Shown here piece by piece: positions 1-6,934 of a DNA stretch of 20,395 nt. Source of the DNA: an uncultured Alphaproteobacteria bacterium (GTDB lineage Bacteria > Pseudomonadota > Alphaproteobacteria > Rs-D84); the NCBI GenBank assembly GCA_904502245.1, contig CAJGDN010000015.1, positions 1 through 20,395 of the forward strand. Direction: 5' to 3'. The position numbers were made by a program, and so were the translations under genes. Position 1 is the first letter of the stretch, and every line of letters begins with the position of its first letter. Below the pieces are notes generated by a model. The model was not told where the DNA came from. It made no database searches and worked only from the letters and a program-made list of their open reading frames with translations.

Positions 1-345
1 ATTAAAACAACTTTGCCAAAGGCAAAAGATTTGCGCAGTGTAGTTGAAAAATTGATTACTCGTGCAAAGGTTGATACGGTTGCTAATCGTCGTTTGACGG
101 CATCTGAACTGGGTAACGCGTCTGCGGCAACAGTTAAGAAGTTGTTTGATGTTTTGGGTAAACGTTATGCAAATCGTCCAGGCGGTTATACTCGCGTTTT
201 AAAAGCAGGTTTCCGTTATGGTGATGCAGCGCCAATGGCGATTATCGAATTGGTTGATCGTGATGTTAATGCAAAGAAAGCAGCGGTAAAGGTTGAAGCA
301 ACAGAAGAAGTTGTAGAGGCAGTTGTTGAAAAAGATGCAGAATAA
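1..345 (+). CDS. rplQ: 50S ribosomal protein L17, 3' part (5' end outside window)
   Basis: Structural protein of the large ribosomal subunit, normally the last gene of the rpoA operon. The frame is open from base 1 and reads IKTTLPKAKDLR, the conserved segment about 35 to 45 residues into L17, so the TTG at 13 is an internal leucine codon and not the start. The signature KAGFRYGD followed by APMAIIELVDRD is the conserved L17 C-terminal block and is of alphaproteobacterial type. After it comes a lineage-specific Ala/Val/Glu-rich tail of about 25 residues. A rho-independent terminator follows 17 bases after the stop, consistent with the end of the ribosomal operon. Confidence 0.97.
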   Translation: MKTTLPKAKDLRSVVEKLITRAKVDTVANRRLTASELGNASAATVKKLFDVLGKRYANRPGGYTRVLKAGFRYGDAAPMAIIELVDRDVNAKKAAVKVEATEEVVEAVVEKDAE

Positions 346-362
346 TACATCGCTTGAAATTT

Positions 363-390
363 AAATCCTCCATTCGGGGGATTTTTTTTT
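363..390 (+). terminator. Rho-independent terminator of the rplQ operon
   Basis: Nine-pair stem AAATCCTCC / GGGGGATTT (one G-T pair) around a four-base ATTC loop, followed by a run of Ts to 390. On the opposite strand the trailing T-tract is interrupted, so it would be a weaker terminator for the convergent gene ending at 399. Confidence 0.9.
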
Positions 391-398
391 ACTATACT

Positions 399-1376
399 TT
401 ATAATTCTTCGGGCCTGTTAATTACAATGATTCCATTAGATTTCCAGGTTTTTATATGTATATCTAAATCCATTATGTTTGTAGATTCTAGATAGATTAC
501 AGGGGTTAAGTTGTGTTCCGTAGCGAACTGTTGAACTGTATTGATTGGTGATGGGCGTGTTTTTCCATTGGCAAACCAATTTTTTTCATCAATAACCCAA
601 AAGTCCGAATCGCAGTGTGATATTATTGCATGTGTTCCTGTAACGATGATATTGTCTGCGATGTTGAAAGGTGTGTTTGTTTTAGATAGGTGTTCTATCA
701 TTTTTTTGTTGTTTGGATAATATGGTTCTGTGGTGTTTTCTGATTCGTTTTCGCCTATGGGTTCGTCGCCAAATGTTATGTCTGTAAATATAGGTGTTTT
801 AAAGCTTGGCATGTCGTTCATGCCTGGAATTTCGTCTAGTTGTACATCAAAATCTGTTGGTAGTGGGAATGTATTGCTTGGTCGTTCTGTGTTTTGTTCG
901 TCGCTGGTCCCATGAGATAGGGGGGAGCACTGTTCATAAGCAGGGATTCTGTTTCGTGAACGAATAAATATACTGTGCAGTTCCAGTGGTAGTTCGTCTG
1001 GTAATTTTTCTGTCTCTGTTTTATCGTTTATTTCGTTTTCTGATTTTGTCTGTGCTTCGTCAGATATTGTTTCTGTTTTTTTTATCAGTTTTGGTAATGT
1101 GACTTTTGGAGTCGGTATCGTGATTAATGGTTTTTTGTTTCGTATTATCAGCGTTATTGTTGCGATATACATTGGTAATGCTGATAATATTAGCAGGCCA
1201 AAAACAAAGCCGGCAAATCCGTGTAGTTCGGCGCGTGCCAGTTTATGCCATTGGGCACCATTAAAAATGCTGAAATTAAACAGGAAATACAACGTGGCCC
1301 ACATTAAGAATATGTAGCATATAGTCCATATTATGGCGTATTTATGTGTTGTAAAGATTGTATATAATTTCTTCAT
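399..1376 (-). CDS. Two-helix inner-membrane protein with acidic linker and C-terminal globular domain, unknown function
   Basis: I do not recognise this 325-aa protein. It has two hydrophobic helices at about residues 13-35 and 52-78, no cleavable signal peptide, then a Lys-rich stretch and a long acidic Glu/Asp/Thr/Pro-rich linker (about 100-235). The folded C-terminal domain (about 236-325) has alternating hydrophobic strands, including VIDEKNW near 261-267 and TPVIYLE near 291-297. The arrangement beta-strand, xDEK, then a further strand loosely recalls PD-(D/E)xK or NERD-type nuclease folds, but this is a weak visual resemblance. The gene converges on rplQ and diverges from the Cys-rich gene at 1491. 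A near-consensus promoter sits so close to the ATG that the message may be leaderless. No Shine-Dalgarno sequence is visible. Confidence 0.75.
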   Translation of the reverse strand: MKKLYTIFTTHKYAIIWTICYIFLMWATLYFLFNFSIFNGAQWHKLARAELHGFAGFVFGLLILSALPMYIATITLIIRNKKPLITIPTPKVTLPKLIKKTETISDEAQTKSENEINDKTETEKLPDELPLELHSIFIRSRNRIPAYEQCSPLSHGTSDEQNTERPSNTFPLPTDFDVQLDEIPGMNDMPSFKTPIFTDITFGDEPIGENESENTTEPYYPNNKKMIEHLSKTNTPFNIADNIIVTGTHAIISHCDSDFWVIDEKNWFANGKTRPSPINTVQQFATEHNLTPVIYLESTNIMDLDIHIKTWKSNGIIVINRPEEL

Positions 1377-1385
1377 GTTGATTTG

Positions 1386-1413
1386 ATTATAGACAATGTG
1401 TGTGTTTTGTCAA
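1386..1413 (-). promoter_or_regulatory. Strong sigma-70 promoter for the 325-aa membrane protein
   Basis: On the minus strand TTGACA (1413-1408) and TATAAT (1391-1386) are separated by 16 bases, both perfect consensus hexamers. Only nine bases lie between the -10 box and the ATG at 1376, so transcription should begin two to four bases before the start codon. Confidence 0.8.
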
Positions 1414-1434
1414 ATTTAAAAATGTAAAAATCTC

Positions 1435-1463
1435 TTTTTTTATTTTCTTTTTTATGGCATAAT
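1435..1463 (+). promoter_or_regulatory. Candidate promoter for the 640-aa exported protein
   Basis: CATAAT at 1458-1463 is a plausible -10 box, with an all-T hexamer 17 bases upstream as a poor -35. The expected transcript starts near 1470, just before a strong GGGGGAG ribosome-binding site (1480-1486) five bases upstream of the ATG. Confidence 0.35.
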
Positions 1464-1490
1464 AATGAAGATAATATTAGGGGGAGCTTT

Positions 1491-3413
1491 ATGCCTGGTA
1501 CAAGGTTTTTTGGATTTTCTGTTGTGTCGCTGATTGCGTGTATGGTTTCGATTTCTTCATTCGCGGCAACAGGACGTGGTGATTATTCTAATGTTCGTGC
1601 TGCATCTGTTGGTGATGCGGGGACTGCGCGTATGCCGACGATGCCGACGTTGTCGATTATGTCTGTTGGTACAATCAGTCAGGATGTTCCAACAAATGTT
1701 ACGTTGCCGCCTGTGCAGAATGTTCCAGATATACCAAATGAACCAGATTTTCCGGATGAGCCGTCTGTTGTACCAGAATGCCCAGATGGTGGGGTGAAAG
1801 ACTCTGCATATACGATTGAAATGTGTATGAATGATGTTGTGCAGTGTGTTAATTTTGGTGCGTTGCCAAATGGTATGAACGATATGTTTGATAAAAATAC
1901 ACGCAATTCTATTGTTAATGGGATGGGGTTGTGTACGCCCCAGGTTAATAAATGTATTGCCCAGGTTAGACGTGGTTGTTACAATGTTTATCGTTCTTTG
2001 TCTGATGTGTGGATTGATTTTATTTCGCGTCGTGTTCAACCAGAATATTATAACTTTGTATTACGTAAAACAGGTTTAACCCCTAATCAGGCCGAAGCAA
2101 CATGTTTAATGCTAGACAAGGGCGAGACAGGATATGCGGAAGGACAGAATGCGCGTTGGGATGCAAAAACAGCGACGTGTAATGTTCGTGTTGCTGCATA
2201 TAATAAAGATAAACATATTACAAATACATGGTTGTTTGGTGCGGCGGGTGATGACAAGCCAGCTGAAATATGGATGAAAACAGGTGATACTTTCACATGT
2301 AACAAAGACTTGTTTGGTTTTTCGTTAATGAATGATACCCAGACTGCAGCGGTTGTTGGTATTGGAGGTGGAACATTGGTTGGTGCAGGTGTTGGTGCAG
2401 TAGCGGGACACGGTGCACGTGATTTTGATTGTTCACGTGATGCACATCGTAACCAGTTAGCCCAAGAATTGGGACGTTCAGGTCAGATTGGTATTTTGAA
2501 TCAGTTCCTGGATTCGAATGTGCAGCTGTCTGTTTCAGGCGTAATCAGTCAGGCACAATGTAATGCAATATTAGAACTGTATAACAAGTATCAGGAAATC
2601 AAGGCTGCAATTGACGAATGCAGTTCATATACAATTACAGAAGATTATATGGTGTTTGATTTTGAAGTTTCAAATTCTGTTAAGCAACAGGTCGATATTT
2701 CTGTGCGTAATGGTAAACCGGTATTGGATGATGCGGAAATTATACGTATCCAAAATCGTTTGAATTGTTCACAAGATAATTGTTCCAAGGAAAATTTAAT
2801 TGAAACAATTCAGGCCGCATTTGAAGCACAGAGTGATGGTAAATGTCGTTTTAAACCAATTAATCTGGCAAAAATGCGTGGCGAAGGTATATATTGTTCT
2901 GGACAATCAGGTTGTATATATCATGATGAATTGGCACGTGATGTTCAGCCGTTGGCCAGCGTTTTAGATACATTGGTTGTATTAAAGGGAGAAAAGTCAA
3001 ATATGGCCAAAAGTATTGGTGTTGGTGCCGCAGTTGGTGCCGGTGCCGGTGGTTTGGCAACAGCAATAACGGCATATGTTGAAAAAAATAATATTAATTG
3101 TCGTGTTGGCAACAGTTTAGAGCAGGTAGGTTTGGGCAAGTCACATGTGATTGGTTCTTTGCGTGATTATTATGTAAAATGGAATCTGAATTTGCCAGAT
3201 GTGATTGCGCCGACTGCAACAATTGATAGTTGTGATTCGTGGAAGTATAACTGTTCGCGTTATACAGATATGAACGATTGTGAAAATGCACAATTTAATT
3301 ATAAACCGTCCGGTGCTGCATCATTTACATTGGTACGTTCTGTCTGTCGTGCGTCCGGTGGAACATGTATCGAGAATTATCCTGTGGCAAAATCACATGG
3401 TGCATGTGAATAG
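1491..3413 (+). CDS. Exported Cys-rich protein with RMPTM motif and two glycine-zipper segments
   Basis: Unknown function; 640 aa. A signal peptide (about 1-26, cleavage near SSFA|ATG) is followed by RMPTM at 47-51 and a Pro/Asp/Glu-rich stretch to about 97. Seven-spaced cysteine pairs follow at C112/C119, C148/C155 and C581/C588. A VWIDFISR segment (173-180) matches a VWDxFLR-like segment in the 945- and 887-aa proteins. Two glycine-zipper segments (about 289-306 and 510-525) are long enough to insert in or span a membrane. The block FTCNKDLFGF (268-277) followed by a zipper parallels FNCDQNWFGV plus zipper in the 568-aa protein at 8920-10626, so the two look like distant paralogues. A strong GGGGGAG site supports the ATG. 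It is monocistronic, with a terminator directly after the stop. Confidence 0.85.
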   Translation: MPGTRFFGFSVVSLIACMVSISSFAATGRGDYSNVRAASVGDAGTARMPTMPTLSIMSVGTISQDVPTNVTLPPVQNVPDIPNEPDFPDEPSVVPECPDGGVKDSAYTIEMCMNDVVQCVNFGALPNGMNDMFDKNTRNSIVNGMGLCTPQVNKCIAQVRRGCYNVYRSLSDVWIDFISRRVQPEYYNFVLRKTGLTPNQAEATCLMLDKGETGYAEGQNARWDAKTATCNVRVAAYNKDKHITNTWLFGAAGDDKPAEIWMKTGDTFTCNKDLFGFSLMNDTQTAAVVGIGGGTLVGAGVGAVAGHGARDFDCSRDAHRNQLAQELGRSGQIGILNQFLDSNVQLSVSGVISQAQCNAILELYNKYQEIKAAIDECSSYTITEDYMVFDFEVSNSVKQQVDISVRNGKPVLDDAEIIRIQNRLNCSQDNCSKENLIETIQAAFEAQSDGKCRFKPINLAKMRGEGIYCSGQSGCIYHDELARDVQPLASVLDTLVVLKGEKSNMAKSIGVGAAVGAGAGGLATAITAYVEKNNINCRVGNSLEQVGLGKSHVIGSLRDYYVKWNLNLPDVIAPTATIDSCDSWKYNCSRYTDMNDCENAQFNYKPSGAASFTLVRSVCRASGGTCIENYPVAKSHGACE

Positions 3414-3415
3414 AA

Positions 3416-3442
3416 AAATTCCCCCAGTTTGGGGGTTTTTTA
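3416..3442 (+). terminator. Rho-independent terminator
   Basis: Five G-C pairs (CCCCC 3421-3425, GGGGG 3431-3435) around an AGTTT loop, preceded by As and followed by six Ts, immediately after the stop codon of the 640-aa gene. Confidence 0.85.
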
Positions 3443-3468
3443 TTGTGATTGATATTTTGGCTTTTCTA

Positions 3469-3496
3469 TTGCATTGATTTGTTTTTTATTTATAAT
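3469..3496 (+). promoter_or_regulatory. Promoter of the 140-aa protein
   Basis: TTGCAT (3469-3474), a 16-base spacer and a perfect TATAAT (3491-3496). An AAAAAGG ribosome-binding site (3509-3515) lies six bases before the ATG at 3522. Confidence 0.65.
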
Positions 3497-3521
3497 CAAC
3501 CAAAAATTAAAAAGGTTATAA

Positions 3522-3944
3522 ATGAAATTAAGTTTTAGTGCAACTGTTGAATATGTGCGTGATTTGATTCCGACATTTGCTACCAAGATTTCCCCCAGTG
3601 ATAATCCAAATGCGGATGCGGCTGTGTTGTCACACATTGCAGCGGGACGTGTTTTTTTTACCACCGCAAACAATGGTTTAAAATACCTGTATGTGTTTCC
3701 ATGCAATCCTGAATATTTCGAATTGGCGAAATATATTATGCGTAGTAATGGATTAAAGCCACGTACACATTTGTCACGTTTTTTTCACGGGCGAACACCA
3801 ACATTGCGTGTCCCATACCAACAAATCAAGAAAAATGAAAACGCAATATTATTTGCGAGGTCAGTCATCAATGTATCTGCATTTAAAAAAGACATAACGG
3901 ATATAAAATCACGCATTGATATATTGCAACAAAAAATGAAATAA
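3522..3944 (+). CDS. Small cytoplasmic protein of unknown function
   Basis: A 140-aa protein I do not recognise. It has no signal peptide or membrane helix and only one cysteine, which sets it apart from its exported neighbours. The middle holds alternating hydrophobic and aromatic residues (GRVFFTTA near 42-49, KYLYVFPCNPEYFELAKYI near 54-72), suggesting a small alpha/beta fold. A basic stretch follows (about 76-104). The last 25 residues (from AFKKDITDIK) form a short amphipathic helix or coiled coil. It has its own promoter, a good ribosome-binding site and a strong terminator, so it appears to be an independently transcribed gene. Basic charge plus a C-terminal helix would allow nucleic-acid binding or oligomerisation, but nothing specific supports either. 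Confidence 0.75.
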   Translation: MKLSFSATVEYVRDLIPTFATKISPSDNPNADAAVLSHIAAGRVFFTTANNGLKYLYVFPCNPEYFELAKYIMRSNGLKPRTHLSRFFHGRTPTLRVPYQQIKKNENAILFARSVINVSAFKKDITDIKSRIDILQQKMK

Positions 3945-3968
3945 ATTTGTATGGAACCTAAAAGAAGA

Positions 3969-3993
3969 ACCCGCCAGCTGGCGGGTTTTTTTA
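3969..3993. terminator. Bidirectional terminator between convergent genes
   Basis: AACCCGCC / GGCGGGTT stem with AGCT loop (core 3971-3986), then a run of Ts on the plus strand. On the minus strand the trailing tract is interrupted Ts. It serves the 140-aa gene and the end of the 945-aa gene, whose stop codon overlaps the plus-strand T run. Confidence 0.9.
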
Positions 3994-6828
3994 CTGAGCG
4001 TAGTTTATAACGTTATTGTATGTTTCATACCAGTCGCCCCATTCGTTATCTTTGCAGCGACGGGTTGGACAAAGCAGCCAATTTGTTTTGTTACATTTGA
4101 TGTTTTTGCAGTCACGACGTTTTTTTATGACGGTGCATGTGTTCGCTACTGCATCATATGTTGCGCTTGTCGTTATTTCGTTTACATTATCTTTTTCATT
4201 TGTTGAGGAATGTGATGTATATGTATTGTTTTTATCTGCTTTTGCAGCGTCTTGGGATAGACCCGCGTTTGTCAAACAGTATTGTCTGTTTGATTCACGC
4301 TGTGCTTCAGCTTGCTGCTCGGCCGCAATTTTTTCTTCCTTGCTCTTGATTTCTATTACTTTAGCCGCAATATCAGCAAGCATTTTGTTGTTTTCACTGT
4401 TTATTTTATCGATTTGTGCATTATAGTTTGCACGAACCGTTTGTAAAACAGAGTTTGCAATTGCGGAATGCGCATTTTTGGCCAGGTGATCAAAGTGTGC
4501 ACCGCCTTTCAGATCTTGGCGTTTGCTGTCATCGCCATTTTTGGTCATGCCTTGGACTGTGCGGCCTGTTGTACAGTGCATTACAGTTGTATCAGCTTCC
4601 AGCATTGCGATTGTTGATTCGATCAGTTTGTCTGCATCTGATATTTCCTTCTTTTGTTCAGGGGTTAATTCTGTGTTATTTACATCATAGGCCAGGTATT
4701 TAAATCCATTGTTTGTTGGATCTGAATAGACTGTTTCGCCTTTCTCATTTTTCAGAATATTGCCATCTTCGTCATATTCGACGCTGTTGGATGCGAATGA
4801 AATCATATCCCATGGAACATGACCATCAATTTTTGCTTCAAATGTTGCAGGTTCGACGTCTGCGCCTTCGCCCAATAAAATAGCAGGAATCATTTCAACC
4901 TTTGTAAAGCACGCCATGCCGGCGCATATTTTCGATGTTATGTTACGTGCACCCAATTTTTTGTCAATTTCCAGGCCGCTGCAGTCATCTGTATTGCCGC
5001 AGACTTTGACCATGGCTTCGTCAATGGCATTCTGACATGTGGTCAAGAAATTGTCGTCAATGTTCAGGAATATGCCTTGAATCATGTTAGCGATTGTGTC
5101 ATAGGTTTCATCAGATGTAACCTGTTGCGCGCCGTATACTTCAACGCATCCGCTCAGTTTTTGGTATGGGCACATACGGATGATTGTATCAGTATCCAGA
5201 CCAACACATTTTGTGTAGTCTTCGCCACATCTGTCTTCGGATGTCAGACATTGTTTAACCTGGGTTGTGCATGAGTCGACACGCATAGATGCCAAACGTG
5301 CAATAACAAAGTTCCAGATTTCGGATTGTTCTGCCTTGTCTGTGCTGCTGGCATCAATACCGCATGTGTTCAAAGGTACCTTGCAAACGTGTAACATTGT
5401 TCCAGGACGTGACAAGCACATGTCATACTTTCCACTGGTATCGTCTTCGCCAAATTGAGAAGCGCATGCGTTCTGGAAACATTTGGATATATTTCCAATA
5501 CAATCCTGGCGTGCTTTGTCTTCGGCGATAATTTCAGCACTTTTTAATTGTGGGCCAACCTCGCGCAGGAATGTATCCCATACCTGGTCTGCGACGGCAA
5601 CGCATGATTTTGTTATGGTTTCGCATAATGGTTTTTTCCCCATCAGAATATCATATGTTTGTGCAGAAATTTCAATGTTGGTTGCGGTACCTTTTATTTT
5701 ATATATTTTAGATGTGGATGATGATTTCAATCCATATGCTGTGTTATCCAGTGCACTCATTTGTGCGCAGTTTGTAAAGTCGTTACCACAACCTGCGGTG
5801 GTTTGCATACATTTTTTAAATTCAACCGTACATTGGCCCAAATCGTATTTGTTTGCGTTTTCCAGTTGTTCCAATGCGGCGTCACGCAAGGCGCGTTCGG
5901 CGGTTTGCAGTTTTTGGGCGCTGGCATTTTTTTGCTGTTTCAAGCTGTTTTCATATGCAGAACAATCTGACTTAATACGCTGGGAATACATCATTTGCAG
6001 CAGGCTTAAGTCTGCCTTGCATTCTGGAATGCGTTTTGCACACAAATTGGCGGCAACACGATGTAGTTCGTCGCCCTCCTTGCCATCGATTGGCGATGTT
6101 TCCAGTACCAACGATTCGCCAAACACGTCGGATTCTTCGTCATCCATGTCGATTGGGGTATTCCATGCGGACAAATCAACGGTTCTGCGTGCCTTTTTCT
6201 TGGTTGCTTCGGCGTTTTGTTTAATTTCTTCTTTTGTTGTGAATTCTTCGGCTGCAGCTTTGGCGGCGGCGATTACGTCATTTGCCAATTCGCCCATTTC
6301 AATCTTTTCAACACCGAATGTTGCCATTTGATATGACTGTTGATCCAATTTTTCAATTTCGGCCAAAATTGCATCAAATTCTGCATTCTTGTCACTGCAT
6401 GTGCAACGACCACCGGTTTCGTTTTCAATCATGCAAAATGAATCCATACAGCCATCGTATTTTTGTTGGCATTCTTCACTGACTGTTATGTTTTTTGTTG
6501 CAGTTGCAACCTTGGTCCCGGTATTAATAACCTTTTGCACAGTGCCTGCGCGTGCAGATACAACCGGTTTTGCACCCGTTGATGCAGGTGCAGTTGCCGC
6601 ACGACCACGATTCACAGTTTTTGGCGCGCCAGATGTCGCAGATGCCGAACCTACCTTGGCCCCGGCAGGTGCCGTAGTTGCTGCGCGTGCAGATACTGGT
6701 TTTGCACCCGTTGATGCGCCTGTGTTGCCCGATGAACGTGCATTTCCGCGTGACGCCGCACGTGCAGCAGCGTTTGCATCAGATACAAAAATCGATAGAA
6801 TCAATGGTAATAATAGTATTTTTTTCAT
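3991..6828 (-). CDS. Large exported Cys-rich protein with twin C-x6-C modules
   Basis: Unknown function; 945 aa with about 38 cysteines. A signal peptide (1-20, ...DANA|AA) is followed by a low-complexity Ala/Gly/Ser/Thr/Arg region (21-112) with a repeated STGAKPV-SARA unit. The first cysteine module is C120, C127, C132, C142, C144 (CMDSFC, then RCTC). Two perfect heptad cysteine ladders follow: C333/340/347/354 and C520/527/534/541, each ending CGNDF- or CGEDY-x2-C. Further C-x6-C pairs are at 263/270, 402/409, 443/450 and 482/489. VWDTFLRE (416-423) is shared with the 887-aa protein, and a coiled coil covers about 797-845. The cysteine layout and flanking residues make it a paralogue of the 887-aa protein at 17015-19678. 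It is last in a four-gene minus-strand cluster but has its own candidate promoter and a GGAAGGGG ribosome-binding site. Confidence 0.85.
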   Translation of the reverse strand: MKKILLLPLILSIFVSDANAAARAASRGNARSSGNTGASTGAKPVSARAATTAPAGAKVGSASATSGAPKTVNRGRAATAPASTGAKPVVSARAGTVQKVINTGTKVATATKNITVSEECQQKYDGCMDSFCMIENETGGRCTCSDKNAEFDAILAEIEKLDQQSYQMATFGVEKIEMGELANDVIAAAKAAAEEFTTKEEIKQNAEATKKKARRTVDLSAWNTPIDMDDEESDVFGESLVLETSPIDGKEGDELHRVAANLCAKRIPECKADLSLLQMMYSQRIKSDCSAYENSLKQQKNASAQKLQTAERALRDAALEQLENANKYDLGQCTVEFKKCMQTTAGCGNDFTNCAQMSALDNTAYGLKSSSTSKIYKIKGTATNIEISAQTYDILMGKKPLCETITKSCVAVADQVWDTFLREVGPQLKSAEIIAEDKARQDCIGNISKCFQNACASQFGEDDTSGKYDMCLSRPGTMLHVCKVPLNTCGIDASSTDKAEQSEIWNFVIARLASMRVDSCTTQVKQCLTSEDRCGEDYTKCVGLDTDTIIRMCPYQKLSGCVEVYGAQQVTSDETYDTIANMIQGIFLNIDDNFLTTCQNAIDEAMVKVCGNTDDCSGLEIDKKLGARNITSKICAGMACFTKVEMIPAILLGEGADVEPATFEAKIDGHVPWDMISFASNSVEYDEDGNILKNEKGETVYSDPTNNGFKYLAYDVNNTELTPEQKKEISDADKLIESTIAMLEADTTVMHCTTGRTVQGMTKNGDDSKRQDLKGGAHFDHLAKNAHSAIANSVLQTVRANYNAQIDKINSENNKMLADIAAKVIEIKSKEEKIAAEQQAEAQRESNRQYCLTNAGLSQDAAKADKNNTYTSHSSTNEKDNVNEITTSATYDAVANTCTVIKKRRDCKNIKCNKTNWLLCPTRRCKDNEWGDWYETYNNVINYAQ
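6547..6714 (-). repeat. Duplicated STGAKPV-SARA segment in the low-complexity leader of the 945-aa protein
   Basis: Residues 39-49 and 83-94 repeat the same peptide with a single Val insertion in the second copy. The DNA copies are also nearly the same, pointing to a fairly recent duplication in the Ala/Thr/Arg-rich leader. Confidence 0.7.
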
Positions 6829-6853
6829 GAAAATTCCCCTTCCGATTTGTTTT

Positions 6854-6882
6854 ATTATATCATAAATGTGAATATATTAAAA
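6854..6882 (-). promoter_or_regulatory. Candidate promoter of the 945-aa gene
   Basis: On the minus strand a perfect TATAAT (6859-6854) has a poor -35 (TTTTAA, 6882-6877) 17 bases upstream. It lies downstream of the terminator of the previous gene and 25 bases before the ATG, so the 945-aa gene can be transcribed on its own. Confidence 0.5.
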
Positions 6883-6910
6883 GTATTATTTTTGGATAAA
6901 TTTTTCGGGA

Positions 6911-6934
6911 AAAAATCCCCATGTCGGGGATTTT
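6911..6934 (-). terminator. Rho-independent terminator of the 645-aa OmpA-domain gene
   Basis: Minus-strand stem AAAATCCCC / GGGGATTTT around a five-base loop, running into Ts. It begins right at the TGA of the 645-aa gene. It separates the 289-568-645 gene group from the 945-aa gene. Confidence 0.85.

Noticed and set aside
13..15. TTG as a start codon for rplQ
   Set aside because: The frame is open upstream, and the sequence before it matches internal L17 residues, so the gene begins outside the window.
5483..6331. 282-codon open frame opposite the 945-aa gene
   Set aside because: Antisense mirror of a Cys-rich coding region with no start signals or recognisable domain.
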